DNA of 64,000 nucleotides from Deltaproteobacteria bacterium (lineage in GTDB: Bacteria > Myxococcota > XYA12-FULL-58-9), in the NCBI GenBank assembly GCA_016218825.1, contig JACRCV010000085.1, forward strand, positions 62,001 through 126,000, written 5' to 3'. The first letter of the stretch is position 1, and each line of letters begins with the position of its first letter. Below, piece after piece: positions 44,701 to 51,756 of the stretch. The notes under the pieces were generated by a model. It searched no databases, was not told where the DNA came from, and saw only the letters and a list, made by a program, of their open reading frames with translations. The position numbers and the translations under genes are program-made.

Positions 44701-45896
44701 CGACCTTCGGCGACCCGATCGGTCAGGCGTGGTCGATCGACCTGTCGCCGACCGGCGGCTTCGGCTCGTTCTTCCTCTATGCGCCGTCCAACGACCAGCT
44801 CGCCGGCCGGACCTATGCGGTGGCAGAGCTCGGGCTCGCCCGCGGCCAGAAGGACAACACCCTCGCCGACCTATGGGACTCGCACGGGTCGTACGACATC
44901 GAAGACCCAGCCGCGGGCGCGCCGGTGTGGGTGGACTACGCCCTGACCCGCGAGAACGGCGCGTCGATGGTCTCCGGCGCCGGCCCCTACGTCCAGGAGA
45001 TGCTCGCCTACGACGCCACATCACGAAGCCTGATGATCACCGAGTCGTGGCGCGCCGCCGAAGCGGGCGGCGGCGGCATGCCCTGGCTACAAGACCGCGG
45101 TTCGACGGGACGTTCCGGCGAGATCTTCATCCTGTCGCAGAGCGACTCGAGGACCGACGTCGGGCTCACCATCGGCGCGGACCGTTACGCCACCTCGGGG
45201 TTCTCGGCCGACCCGCCCGCCGGCACCTGGGTGTTCGTGATGTTCAAGGCGTTCGCACACCTCGACACCGGCTCGCTGGTGTTCGACGGCGACGAGGCCG
45301 CGGTCGGTGAGGCGACCTTCGGCATCTCGAGCTTCGCGGTGTCACAGGTCGACTCGAGCGGCACGCACGGCACCGCCGACGTCCCCTACACCGTGGACGA
45401 CGCCGGCCTCCTCAGCGCCGACATCGACGGCAGCGCCCCCGGGACCCGCTTCGCGCGCGGCTACATCGGTGGCGCCGCGAATCGGCGGGTGGTGGTCGCC
45501 GCCAACGACTCGCAAGACGACGCGGTGTTCTTGGCGCTGATGGCCGAAAAGCACACCTGGCTCGGGACCGAGTCGCTGGCGACGATCGCCGGCACCTACA
45601 GCTTCGTGAACTTCGCCGAGGCGTGGGATCCGACCGCGACGCCGGAAGGCTTCAGCGACTTCCACGCCGCCCGGGGCACCGGGACCCTGAAGACCGACGG
45701 CACCTTCGACTACAGCGTCGAGGCCGGCGCCTACGGGATGGTCGGCAGCGGCGTGCTCAGCATCGATCCGGCGGCCGAGAGGATCTACCTCGACAACTTC
45801 GAGCTCGTCGGCGCCAAGGGCCTGGACCTGCTGATGGGCATCAGCGTCGACCCCGCGGCGCCCAACCACCGCGAGCTGTTGATCCTCACGCGGTAG
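38709..45896 (+). CDS. Giant surface lipoprotein with ten FN3-like repeats and Ig-like domains
   Basis: 2395 residues from ATG 38709 (GGAGAG three bases upstream); lipobox G-A-V-A-C. A Big_5/SbsA-type Ig domain comes first (S-P-A-D-G-A-V-D...V-T-F-S-E-A-M-D). Ten repeats of ~95 residues follow (positions ~39140-42150), each with P-G-x-P-T-x-x-G, F-x-W-x-x-A-T-D, S-G-V-D-H-Y and W-S-x-W-S-D-G. Then several further F-S-E-P-M/V Ig-like units (to ~44050) and a C-terminal domain of ~450 residues without recognised family. The architecture is that of an adhesin or scaffold; no protease or glycosidase motif is seen. It is the longest gene here and stands alone, between the KilA-N remnant and a convergent lipoprotein gene. 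Confidence 0.88.
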   Translation: MTSVQHRRAAVVLSLVGAVACGQGRTFSSDLPDTTPPTVTSVSPADGAVDQAQDRVVVVTFSEAMDPASLDATTITWTEESGSAAVAHTLSYADNVLTLTPAAPLASYRWYAVRIDAAVTDTAKNALGTPVVATFQTHDGLAPATPAAPTDVGLWSNTDVAFNWTATTDDGLGVTSYRLQVDTTGTGANLVLDADVGDVLTFEVTGTEGQTLFARVAAVDGAGNQSAWSTWSDGITVDIATPTVPGTPTDAGTYLASTAVIFTWTAATDATSGVSHYLLQVDTSADPASSVNPIDVGNVLSRTVTGTDGIAAFARVAAVDVAGRVGAYSAWSDGLTVDVSGPGTPALTAPAAYTNQTSLAFSWSSITDATSGFEHYELCVATATTACVTPTYSGALTAFTLTPASDGNTYYAEVRGVDALGNPGDWSAWSGGTLVDTTLPPSPANVADAGTIASGTTLSFTWDPVTDPGATASGVDHYLVQMDTAPNPASLVTPVSVSDSPATLSGAMHGQRYYVRVAAVDRAGNSGAFSAWTDGVKVDTLGPTAPGAPSTTGRYARAADVTFTWGPAEDDGAGLDHYELRVNTVKDATGSTTFTLQDVQTHTVSLADATTYYAQVRAVDAVGNPGDWSAWSDPVTVDLTVPGVSGIPTTPQSFSLAQVVFSFSPSSDGGSGLLRYELQVAAGAPSTNAAIRSTGTATTFTYFGSNGTSYYARVRALDNAGWASAWSDWSTAVTVDNVGPTPPAAADDGGSFTSGTITFDWAGATDGGIGVASYTLEIAVSPMSGGFPQTVTGLTATQEPFDPSALADATVVSARVRGVDSLGNVGSWSAWSDGIGYDKDPPTAPGKPTAGGSTSGSTSFAFSYAAATDAASGVDHYVVEVCDDQPTPSCVTDTAGAALSYLFTQGVDLRAYTARVAAVDAVDHQGMFSPWSDPVGVDVSIPGQPGTPWNPAGAYLTATGLTTYNWAAPSSGGAVDHYRFRIGTSPAAADLDDLDLTAAGTATSYAWDTTGLADGTELFVQVAAVSAAATLGLWSVSSTPVMLDTTPPSAPGAPQTRGAYDDRDLTFTYAAATDAASGVDHYLVEVEWWNESGSAWVPVAGSPFSTAATALTLDATSLDGRRLRARVGAQDRAGLDGALSGDSAEVTIDTQAPMVYWSAPNDDWFPGTTATASDLVVQFSEPMDTASVEAAFALLDPASAEPAFGYAFFWSADLRQLTVMPDTEAPDGISNIDILKEQTQYVLEIAGAAADRAGNTLWGGDYAKPFSTADETPPGVLAVLAGGVDVRLGLVDPAAVEGGDSLRIQFSEPMNTTQLRAELYGRNGSLGANIGNVRIVAATAQGGVVWYTPEYSIYDLTPGAGVVVSDCTPAEYDVNGPVDAVDPGSKTTPFRFSVAHTVGGAYSAGCRVTYNVANGLVARFATDSELELTLGLGTDLAAGDEYQLALSNVSDAAGNWSYFQTVVQVRAAAADDTVGPTMVGTLPADGATAVGPLAPILLSFSEPVALATLAGITVSASDRSLTDFELQNGLADNPGLVALMPRRALVPADTVTVTVPTSVTDLAGNPLVAAQSFTFTTADVATTEPVLFESIPPAGSVAGGFWNVELALADALAGAAVLPDPDSVDADDVLVHDGASGLVRRGFRVTHAVGAASIDVQPPPRLKGFEPAETRFDISSATAAGGTITYTTAAPTGLVDGERVSVWFNGGDSIYGVGDQPVTVIDPLHFSVAASVSPGTSTTGGQGSHRVACGYTIDLSTATGFADVFGNPMAETSLSFTAAPPSVNRVPAASGLREVSASLSMTNAGYALEARASVRDADNDDVTVTVELGSSCSASQTVKTGPYGYGNFSYPDNGGGPPSGPEPACSARPPDGLSVATITLDDGVSTPTVYERPLWMFASAPAMVDIHGPTASYPPDASTPVVVAETPTPTFAWTNVDTVNADVLQLFVADVSQLDGDRTTPLLSLLLGTGADHHALPTDRPLTPALYLWAVAQLKMAPTFGDPIGQAWSIDLSPTGGFGSFFLYAPSNDQLAGRTYAVAELGLARGQKDNTLADLWDSHGSYDIEDPAAGAPVWVDYALTRENGASMVSGAGPYVQEMLAYDATSRSLMITESWRAAEAGGGGMPWLQDRGSTGRSGEIFILSQSDSRTDVGLTIGADRYATSGFSADPPAGTWVFVMFKAFAHLDTGSLVFDGDEAAVGEATFGISSFAVSQVDSSGTHGTADVPYTVDDAGLLSADIDGSAPGTRFARGYIGGAANRRVVVAANDSQDDAVFLALMAEKHTWLGTESLATIAGTYSFVNFAEAWDPTATPEGFSDFHAARGTGTLKTDGTFDYSVEAGAYGMVGSGVLSIDPAAERIYLDNFELVGAKGLDLLMGISVDPAAPNHRELLILTR

Positions 45897-45935
45897 ACCG
45901 ATCTGCGGGCCGCGACCGGACCGGCCTCGGCGCCG

Positions 45936-46577
45936 TCACCTCGAGACGTTGGCGCTGGTCCAGCGGATATTGTCGGCCTCGTTGCTCTCGGCGATCTGAT
46001 GCCCGGCGTCCACTTCGCCGACGACGAAGTAGGTGCGATGGATCGGGAACGTCGTGAACCGCACCGAGAAGGTGTCGCTGACCGCGGCGCCGCCCTCGAG
46101 GCCCGGCACCTGCCACTCGAAGAGCAGCGCGTCCGCTTTGGCGCCGGCGTTCGCGGGCACCTCGTCGAGGGAGAACCAGCCGCGCACCAAGAACGCCGCG
46201 GCGGCGGTGTTGCCGCCGTTCTGAACCGTGACCTGGACGTCAAAGAGGATGCCGTTGTCGACGCCGCGCGGGCTGTTCCAGGAGCTGATCACCAAGTTCG
46301 GCATCCCGGCGCCCCCACCGGGGCTACCACCGGCATCGCCGCCGACCGCCGGCGTGCTCCCGGCGTCGTCGCTCGGAGTCCGCCGCTCGTCTGCACCCGC
46401 GGCACCGTCCGCCGCGCCGCCCCCGCCGGCATCGGCGTCGCCGGCGAGCGCCGGTGTTCGGTCTCCGGCTCGTCCGGCATCGGCCTCGGCCCCAGAGAGC
46501 GCGTCGTCACGATCGGCGCCGCCGCAGCTCGTCGCCAACAACGCCGCCACGCACCATCGACACCGGGCCCCGGTCAT
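45936..46577 (-). CDS. CARDB-domain lipoprotein
   Basis: 213 residues from ATG 46577. Lipobox A-T-S-C, then ~80 residues of Ala/Gly/Asp-rich linker, then a CARDB-type beta domain (about 105-213): P-N-L-V-I-S-S-W, V-T-V-Q-N-G-G-N-T, F-L-V-R-G-W-F-S-L-D and V-D-A-G-H-Q-I-A-E-S-N-E-A-D-N. CARDB domains are cell-adhesion-like modules in bacterial surface proteins. The start codon overlaps the stop of the upstream LamG gene (ATGA), so translation is coupled and the two probably act together. Confidence 0.8.
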   Translation of the reverse strand: MTGARCRWCVAALLATSCGGADRDDALSGAEADAGRAGDRTPALAGDADAGGGGAADGAAGADERRTPSDDAGSTPAVGGDAGGSPGGGAGMPNLVISSWNSPRGVDNGILFDVQVTVQNGGNTAAAAFLVRGWFSLDEVPANAGAKADALLFEWQVPGLEGGAAVSDTFSVRFTTFPIHRTYFVVGEVDAGHQIAESNEADNIRWTSANVSR

Positions 46578-48886
46578 TGCGGCGCCCCGAGCGCGCGTCT
46601 CGCCCGATCCCGCGCCACCACCGCCGCGATCTCGGCGGCAGTCATCGGATAGCCGTGCACCGCCATCCGATCGACGGCGCCCACGAGCCGCCGGCCGATC
46701 TCGAGCGGCGCGGCGCTCTGTCCTTGCGCGAGCGTCGCGCCGGGGTGTGAGGCGACGGCGTCGAGCACGCCGTCGACGTAGTATCTGGCCTCGCCTGTGG
46801 CGTCGCTGAAGGTCGCGGCCACGTGGTGCCAGGCGTTGTCGGCGACCACGGCGTTGCCGACGGTGCCGGAGCACTGACCGAGCGCGGTCAAGCTGAAGTG
46901 CAGCCGGCCGACGAACCGGTGCCCGGTGGGCCCGACGTACAGGCCGTAGTTGCGCGCCGCGCAGCCTTGCTCTTTGGCCGCCAACACCTGCCAGTCAGCG
47001 GTCGGACCCGGGAGCTTGACCCAGCCTTCGATGGTGATGCCGGCCGCGGCCGCGAGCCTTGGCTGATGCGCGGCGGCGACCACGCCTTCCCCCGAGAGCT
47101 GCACCACCCGTCGCCCCTCCAGCGCGGCGAGCGTGCCGCCCACGAGGTCCGCGGTGACCGCGCCCATGCCGCTGTCCGCGAGCCTCGTCCCGCGGCGCTC
47201 GGCGAAGTCGTAGGCCACGCGCGGCACCCGACCCTGGTCCGCGCTCAAAGACAACCGCAGGCGGCGCCGCACCAGGCTCCGAACCCCGTTGTCGGCGAGC
47301 CGCCACTTGACGGCGTAGAGGTACGGCGCCCGATCGGTCACCTCGAAGTTGCGGCTCTCGTCGCCCGGCTGCAACAGCGCCGCGTAGGCGTAGCTCATCT
47401 CGGTCGCCGGGACGCTGCCGACGAGGGGCAGCGCCGCGATCAGGGTCCGGGCGTCCCAGGTCACGAGATCGGCGGAGGTCGACGCGTAGACGCCGGTCCC
47501 CTCGGGGCCGTAGTCGAAGCCGACCATCAGGTACCGGCCGAGGTAGGCGTTGAAGCTCAGGTGGCTGCGGACGCCGCCGAGGTTCGCGACCACCGCGCAG
47601 TCGGCGCGATCGCCCGGGGTGTTGAAGCCGGCGCCGTCCCAGAGGCGGTAGGCGCTCGGATCCGCGAGGTTGGCGGTGCGCATCACGCACGGCCCTTCGA
47701 CCGTCGGGGTGCGGTGGTTCATGACGAAGTAGTAGACGCCGCCCTGGCGCACGACGCTCGACGGCTCGAAGAACCCGATGTGGCCGGCGGTGTTGTGGCG
47801 CGCGTAGTCAAACGGCGAGCTCGCGATCAGGTGCGCCGGCGCCGGCGCGTGGTGGTAGCTCGAGCCGGCGTCGGTGCTCACGGCCAGCGTGATGCTGTTC
47901 CACCAACAGTTTATGATGTTGCCGCCCATCGAGTCGCAGTTGTCGTGATCCCAGCCGTGGTACTCGTTGTGCACCAGCGCGTGGATCGTCTGACCGTCGA
48001 GGGTGTATGGCGCGGTCAGCCACTCGAAGTCGTCGTAGTGACGCGGCTCGGGGTCGAAGTGCGAGCTCAGCACCGGCGCGCCGCAGTCGTGGGCGAGCGC
48101 GTCCAGGGTGTCGCCCACCATCCGATAGTTGGCGTAGTGGGTCGCGAAGAGCTGCACCCGCCCGCTCGCGTCGACGAAGGCGCGCGGCGGCGCGTCGGGC
48201 AGATCGAGCGCGCCACACGAGCCGCCGGGTGACGAGAACAACACCTCCTCGGGGCCGAGCTCGACCGTGAACGCGCCACCCGCAGCCGGAGGCGGAGGCG
48301 GAGGCGGGGGCGGAGGCGGGGGTGGCGCGGACTCGGCGACCGTGAGGGTGCCGACCTGATAGCGCCGGTAGTCGCCGGCCGGCTCGGTGACGCCCGGCCC
48401 GGGAGCCAGCGGCAGGCGATCGCCTGCCGGAGGCAGGTACAACCCTGCGAGGACAGGATAGGTGCCGAGGGGCAGCCACGGCGGCACGGCGATGGACTCG
48501 GTCTGGGTCACCGAGGTCTGCCAGGCGGAGGTCGGCGGGGTTGGCATGAAGTCATGGCCGAAGGCGATGTCGCCGGCGCCGTTCAAGAAGTGGGTGAACA
48601 CTTTGTACTGCAGCTCGGTGGGGCCGCCTTCGAAGCGAAACGAGACCGACACCACTGCGCCCGGGGCGGTGGCCGGCGCCACGGGGGAGATGGCGAAGAT
48701 GGTGACGGCCCCGCCACCCGAGACTCCGAGCACCGGCGCGGTAACGGTGGCGCCGTCGAGCGTCGGCGGCGCGACGTCGGCGCCACAGCCGTGGAGGGGC
48801 AGGGCGGCCGGCAGCGCTGCGAGCAGCGTCAGCAAGGGCGAGGGCGTCGAGCGTCTACGGAGGGCTTGCGATGCGCAGGTCTTCAT
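46574..48886 (-). CDS. Lipoprotein with five-bladed-propeller-like and LamG domains
   Basis: 770 residues from ATG 48886; lipobox P-L-H-G-C. An N-terminal beta domain is followed by a run of 13 prolines (48281-48325 region, dense GGCGGA repeats). Next comes a domain of ~330 residues with H-Y-D-D-F-E-W, V-H-N-E-Y-H-G-W, an Asp-box-like S-T-D-A-G-S-S-Y and W-x-G-type strands, resembling GH43-like or BNR propellers. The last ~200 residues are a LamG/concanavalin-like lectin domain (I-T-I-E-G-W-V-K-L, W-H-H-V-A-A-T-F, Y-Y-V-D-G-V-L-D). It may bind or cleave glycans; catalytic acids cannot be assigned. Coupled to the CARDB gene downstream. Confidence 0.78.
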   Translation of the reverse strand: MKTCASQALRRRSTPSPLLTLLAALPAALPLHGCGADVAPPTLDGATVTAPVLGVSGGGAVTIFAISPVAPATAPGAVVSVSFRFEGGPTELQYKVFTHFLNGAGDIAFGHDFMPTPPTSAWQTSVTQTESIAVPPWLPLGTYPVLAGLYLPPAGDRLPLAPGPGVTEPAGDYRRYQVGTLTVAESAPPPPPPPPPPPPPAAGGAFTVELGPEEVLFSSPGGSCGALDLPDAPPRAFVDASGRVQLFATHYANYRMVGDTLDALAHDCGAPVLSSHFDPEPRHYDDFEWLTAPYTLDGQTIHALVHNEYHGWDHDNCDSMGGNIINCWWNSITLAVSTDAGSSYHHAPAPAHLIASSPFDYARHNTAGHIGFFEPSSVVRQGGVYYFVMNHRTPTVEGPCVMRTANLADPSAYRLWDGAGFNTPGDRADCAVVANLGGVRSHLSFNAYLGRYLMVGFDYGPEGTGVYASTSADLVTWDARTLIAALPLVGSVPATEMSYAYAALLQPGDESRNFEVTDRAPYLYAVKWRLADNGVRSLVRRRLRLSLSADQGRVPRVAYDFAERRGTRLADSGMGAVTADLVGGTLAALEGRRVVQLSGEGVVAAAHQPRLAAAAGITIEGWVKLPGPTADWQVLAAKEQGCAARNYGLYVGPTGHRFVGRLHFSLTALGQCSGTVGNAVVADNAWHHVAATFSDATGEARYYVDGVLDAVASHPGATLAQGQSAAPLEIGRRLVGAVDRMAVHGYPMTAAEIAAVVARDRARRALGAPQ

Positions 48887-49016
48887 GACCGCGCCTGGTG
48901 CAGTAACTACGCCAGCCCCGCGAGCCGAGAAACGCCATGACAATCAGGGGGGGCAGGAAGCTGGTCCGCGGACGCCTGGTCCCTCGGGTGCTCAGGCACG
49001 GGGACGGAGAGTCCCC

Positions 49017-50234
49017 TCAGTACCCGACGCGGTAGCTAGTTGCGAGCCACGGCCCGCCGATCCCGGCGGCCGACTGCACGAACGCCGAGCTGACGATGGG
49101 GATGGTAGCGGCGACGCTCGGGTTGACCTCCCACAAGACCGCCTGACCGTTGTCGCCTCGCGACCACAGCACGTAGGCGTGGGTGTCGTCGACGTGCTGG
49201 TAGTCGCGTGCCTGCCACAGAGCGCCGACGCCGGTCGCGGCGCTCAGGTAGGCGTACGAGACGAGCGCGATGGTGGTGCTGCTGGCGAGGTTCGTGGGGT
49301 TCACCTTCCAGAGGATGCCGACGCCGGTGTCGACCTTGCTCCACAACACGTAGGCCGTGGTGTCGTTGACGTGCTCGTAGGATGTCGCGAGCCACCCCGC
49401 CCCGACGCCGGCGGTGTTGTGCAGAACGCTCGACGCAGTCGCGGTCATCACGCCGGTCATCTTGCTCGGGTCTACCTTCCAGAGCGCCGCCTGGCCGGTG
49501 TCTCTCCGACTCCAGAGGACGTAGCCGGTGGTGGCGTTCCCGTGATGGTAGCTCGTGGCTTGCCAGTTGGCGCCGATCCCGGTGGCGGCGCCCAGATCGG
49601 CGGAGGCGATCACCCGGATCGGGTCGTCGCCGCTCGCCGGATCGATCTTCCACAGCGCGGCGCGCCCGGTGTCGCTTCGGGTCCAGAGCACGTAGGCGGT
49701 GTGCTCGTCGACCTCTTCGTAGCTCGTCGCTTGCCACGCCGCGCCGACCCCGGTGTTGTTGTTCACGAACGCCGAGGCGGTCATCGGGAGTGGGCTCACC
49801 GCAGTGCCGGCGGCCACGGTCCACAGCGCCGCGACACCGAGGTCACTCCGGGTCCAGAGCACGCGGCCCTGAAGCTCCGGCGGACGGACATAGCAGTCGG
49901 CGAACGGGTAGCTCCCCGACAGCGACCCGCCGACGCACATCCGAACCTCGCCGTCACAGGTGGAGCCGTGCCGGACCGACTCGTTCTCGTAGTAGGTGAC
50001 GGCGGCGCCGTCCGCGATCGAAGCGCCGTCGGGCCCGGTGCAGCTCTTGCTCGTCAATCGATGACAATCGGCGCTCGACGACTGGTCATCGCAGACCTCG
50101 ACGCAGCCGCCGGTGGTCGCGAGCGTCCCGGGCCGACACGCCGTGACGACAACCTCGCCGTCGCCGCACCCAACGAGAGTCGCCAGCAGCACCAGGTGCC
50201 CTGCGCCCCAGAGACCAAACCGCGTCGCGCTCAT
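49017..50234 (-). CDS. Lipoprotein with five 57-residue repeats (tachylectin-like propeller)
   Basis: 405 residues from ATG 50234; lipobox L-V-G-C. A Cys-containing N-terminal part (~40-125) is followed by five near-identical units: V-L-W-(T/S)-R-(S/R)-D-x-G-x-A-A-L-W-K-(I/V)-(D/N)-P, then ...A-x-x-G-(V/I)-G-A-x-W-x-A-(T/R)-S-Y. Units are 57, 57, 57, 59 and 51 residues long. Five short Trp-rich repeats fit a five-bladed propeller such as a tachylectin-type lectin, but sequence alone cannot prove it. It stands 155 bp downstream of the radical SAM gene on the same strand. Confidence 0.75.
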   Translation of the reverse strand: MSATRFGLWGAGHLVLLATLVGCGDGEVVVTACRPGTLATTGGCVEVCDDQSSSADCHRLTSKSCTGPDGASIADGAAVTYYENESVRHGSTCDGEVRMCVGGSLSGSYPFADCYVRPPELQGRVLWTRSDLGVAALWTVAAGTAVSPLPMTASAFVNNNTGVGAAWQATSYEEVDEHTAYVLWTRSDTGRAALWKIDPASGDDPIRVIASADLGAATGIGANWQATSYHHGNATTGYVLWSRRDTGQAALWKVDPSKMTGVMTATASSVLHNTAGVGAGWLATSYEHVNDTTAYVLWSKVDTGVGILWKVNPTNLASSTTIALVSYAYLSAATGVGALWQARDYQHVDDTHAYVLWSRGDNGQAVLWEVNPSVAATIPIVSSAFVQSAAGIGGPWLATSYRVGY

Positions 50235-50267
50235 GCGGCCAAGCGCTGCAAGACACACGCCGGGCGC

Positions 50268-50300
50268 TGCGTTATATAACACATTGAATTCATTCAGCTA
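50268..50300 (-). promoter_or_regulatory. AT-rich upstream region with GTTATATAAC palindrome
   Basis: GTTATATAAC (50272-50281) is a perfect palindrome inside an AT-rich patch that stands out in this G+C-rich sequence, ~40 bp before the start of the five-repeat lipoprotein. On the minus strand it offers a TATATA or TATAAC -10 box, without a convincing -35. It is probably the promoter, perhaps with an operator. Confidence 0.4.
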
Positions 50301-50336
50301 TATCTTGGAATCGGTCGGCCGGCGGCGTGTCTCGCG

Positions 50337-50352
50337 GGAACCCGCGGGTTCC
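50337..50352 (-). terminator. GC-rich palindrome downstream of radical SAM gene
   Basis: GGAACCCGCGGGTTCC is a perfect 16-bp palindrome, followed on the plus strand by GGCGGGAACCGG. It begins 38 bp past the stop of the radical SAM gene and would separate it from the next transcript. There is no T-run. Confidence 0.35.
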
Positions 50353-50389
50353 GGCGGGAACCGGGGGGTGTCCGAGCTGGAACGGCGCT

Positions 50390-51745
50390 CTACCGCCGAG
50401 CGCTACCCGCCGGTCGGCGGGCGTCGGTACGCGACGGTGCGCGGCGTCGCCGCGGAGGGGTCGTGGGCGCCAACGACGGCGGGCACGGGCCCCAGGGATC
50501 GGCGGCGGCCAACGTGCCGAATGCAGCGACCGCCCGCGCCCGACAGCCCCCGGCGCAGCTCGCGAGGACGGCGCACGCGCGGCAGTCAGCGGCCACCGGG
50601 ATCTGACGCCAGCGCGTGATGCTCGGCGCGTGCTGCCAACAGTCGAAGTACGAATGGTCGGCGAGCGTCCAGTCGTCCGCCGCCGGCACCGCGCCGCAGG
50701 CCACGACGCGGCCGTCGGCGAGGACGGTGGCGCGCGTGGTGCCGCCGGTGCACGCGAACGCCGGCGACACCCCGGTCCACGCGGGGAAGCGCTCGGGCAT
50801 CCCGGTCGCGACGCTGACCTGGCAGTCGAAGTCTGCGGCGCGGCTGAGGACGCGCGCCGCCGCTCCTTCGTACACCGGGCGCGGCAGGACCAACGCCCGC
50901 GCCGCCCCGGCGACCCCCAGCGCCCGGAAAGGCTTGATCGCCAGTCGCCGGACGCCGAGCGCGGCGGCGAACGGCACCAGGGCCTCGATGTCGTCGACGT
51001 TCAGCGTCGTCACCGTCGTGCGGATGCGGACGTCGACGCTCGCGGCCCCCAAGAGCGCTCGGATGCCGCGCACGGTCTTGGCGAATGCGCCCGTTCCCCG
51101 CAGCGCGTCGTGGGTCGCGGCGGTCGCGCCGTCGACGGAGACGGAGATCAGCTGCGGGCGGACGCGGGCGAGGCGCGCGGCCACCTTCGGCGTGATCGTC
51201 GTCGCGTTGGTGCACAGCGTGACCTCGAGGCCGTGGCCGTTGGCGAGCGCCAAGAGCTCGAGGAGGTCGGGGCGCACGAGGGGCTCGCCGCCGGAGATCA
51301 CGAGCTGCAAGGCGCCGAGCGCCTCGAGCTCGGCGAACAGAGCCGCGGCGACGTCGAGGCCGAGCCCGGACCGGGTCGGGCGCGCCGCCGTCGGCACGTA
51401 GCAATGACGGCAGCGGAGGTTGCAGGCGTCGGTGACGTACAGGCTGGTCTTGAGCGGCGCCACCAGCGTGCAGGGCGCGCTCGCGGCGCTGACGACGCGC
51501 GCCCGGCAGCGGTAGGTGTCGTCGAGGAATCCCTCTTGCTGCCAGCGGACGATGTTCTCGGCCAACACCGGCGGCGGGAACGGCAGCCAGCTGTCATCCG
51601 CGGCACACAGCTCGATGGCGCTGCGCTCGCGTGCGGCGAGCAAGAAGCGCACGAAGAACGGCTCGAGCGCGTGGTAGCTGTGGGTCGCGCGAGAAAAGTA
51701 GAGCCCGCCGAAGTGCTCGAGGCGGAGATAGTCGGGGCGGGACAC
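50390..51745 (-). CDS. Radical SAM/SPASM peptide-maturase-like protein with PqqD-like N-terminus
   Basis: 451 residues from GTG 51745. Residues 1-~80 resemble a PqqD/RiPP-recognition fold (F-S-x-A-T-H-S-Y-H-A-L, ending N-I-V-R-W-Q-Q-E-G-F-L). The radical SAM core has C108-x3-C112-x2-C115 (C-N-L-R-C-R-H-C), S-G-G-E-P (151-155) and S-V-D-G. A C-terminal SPASM-type cluster region has cysteines at 332, 350, 369, 388, 391, 397, 401 and 421 (C-R-A-C-A-V-L-A-S-C-A-G-G-C). The layout is that of enzymes that modify ribosomal peptides. The weak ribosome site, GTG start and 11-bp distance from the small upstream gene suggest low, coupled expression. Substrate unknown; the upstream protein is the best candidate. 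Confidence 0.85.
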   Translation of the reverse strand: MSRPDYLRLEHFGGLYFSRATHSYHALEPFFVRFLLAARERSAIELCAADDSWLPFPPPVLAENIVRWQQEGFLDDTYRCRARVVSAASAPCTLVAPLKTSLYVTDACNLRCRHCYVPTAARPTRSGLGLDVAAALFAELEALGALQLVISGGEPLVRPDLLELLALANGHGLEVTLCTNATTITPKVAARLARVRPQLISVSVDGATAATHDALRGTGAFAKTVRGIRALLGAASVDVRIRTTVTTLNVDDIEALVPFAAALGVRRLAIKPFRALGVAGAARALVLPRPVYEGAAARVLSRAADFDCQVSVATGMPERFPAWTGVSPAFACTGGTTRATVLADGRVVACGAVPAADDWTLADHSYFDCWQHAPSITRWRQIPVAADCRACAVLASCAGGCRARAVAAFGTLAAADPWGPCPPSLAPTTPPRRRRAPSRTDARRPAGSARR

Positions 51746-51756
51746 GAGGCCCGGCG

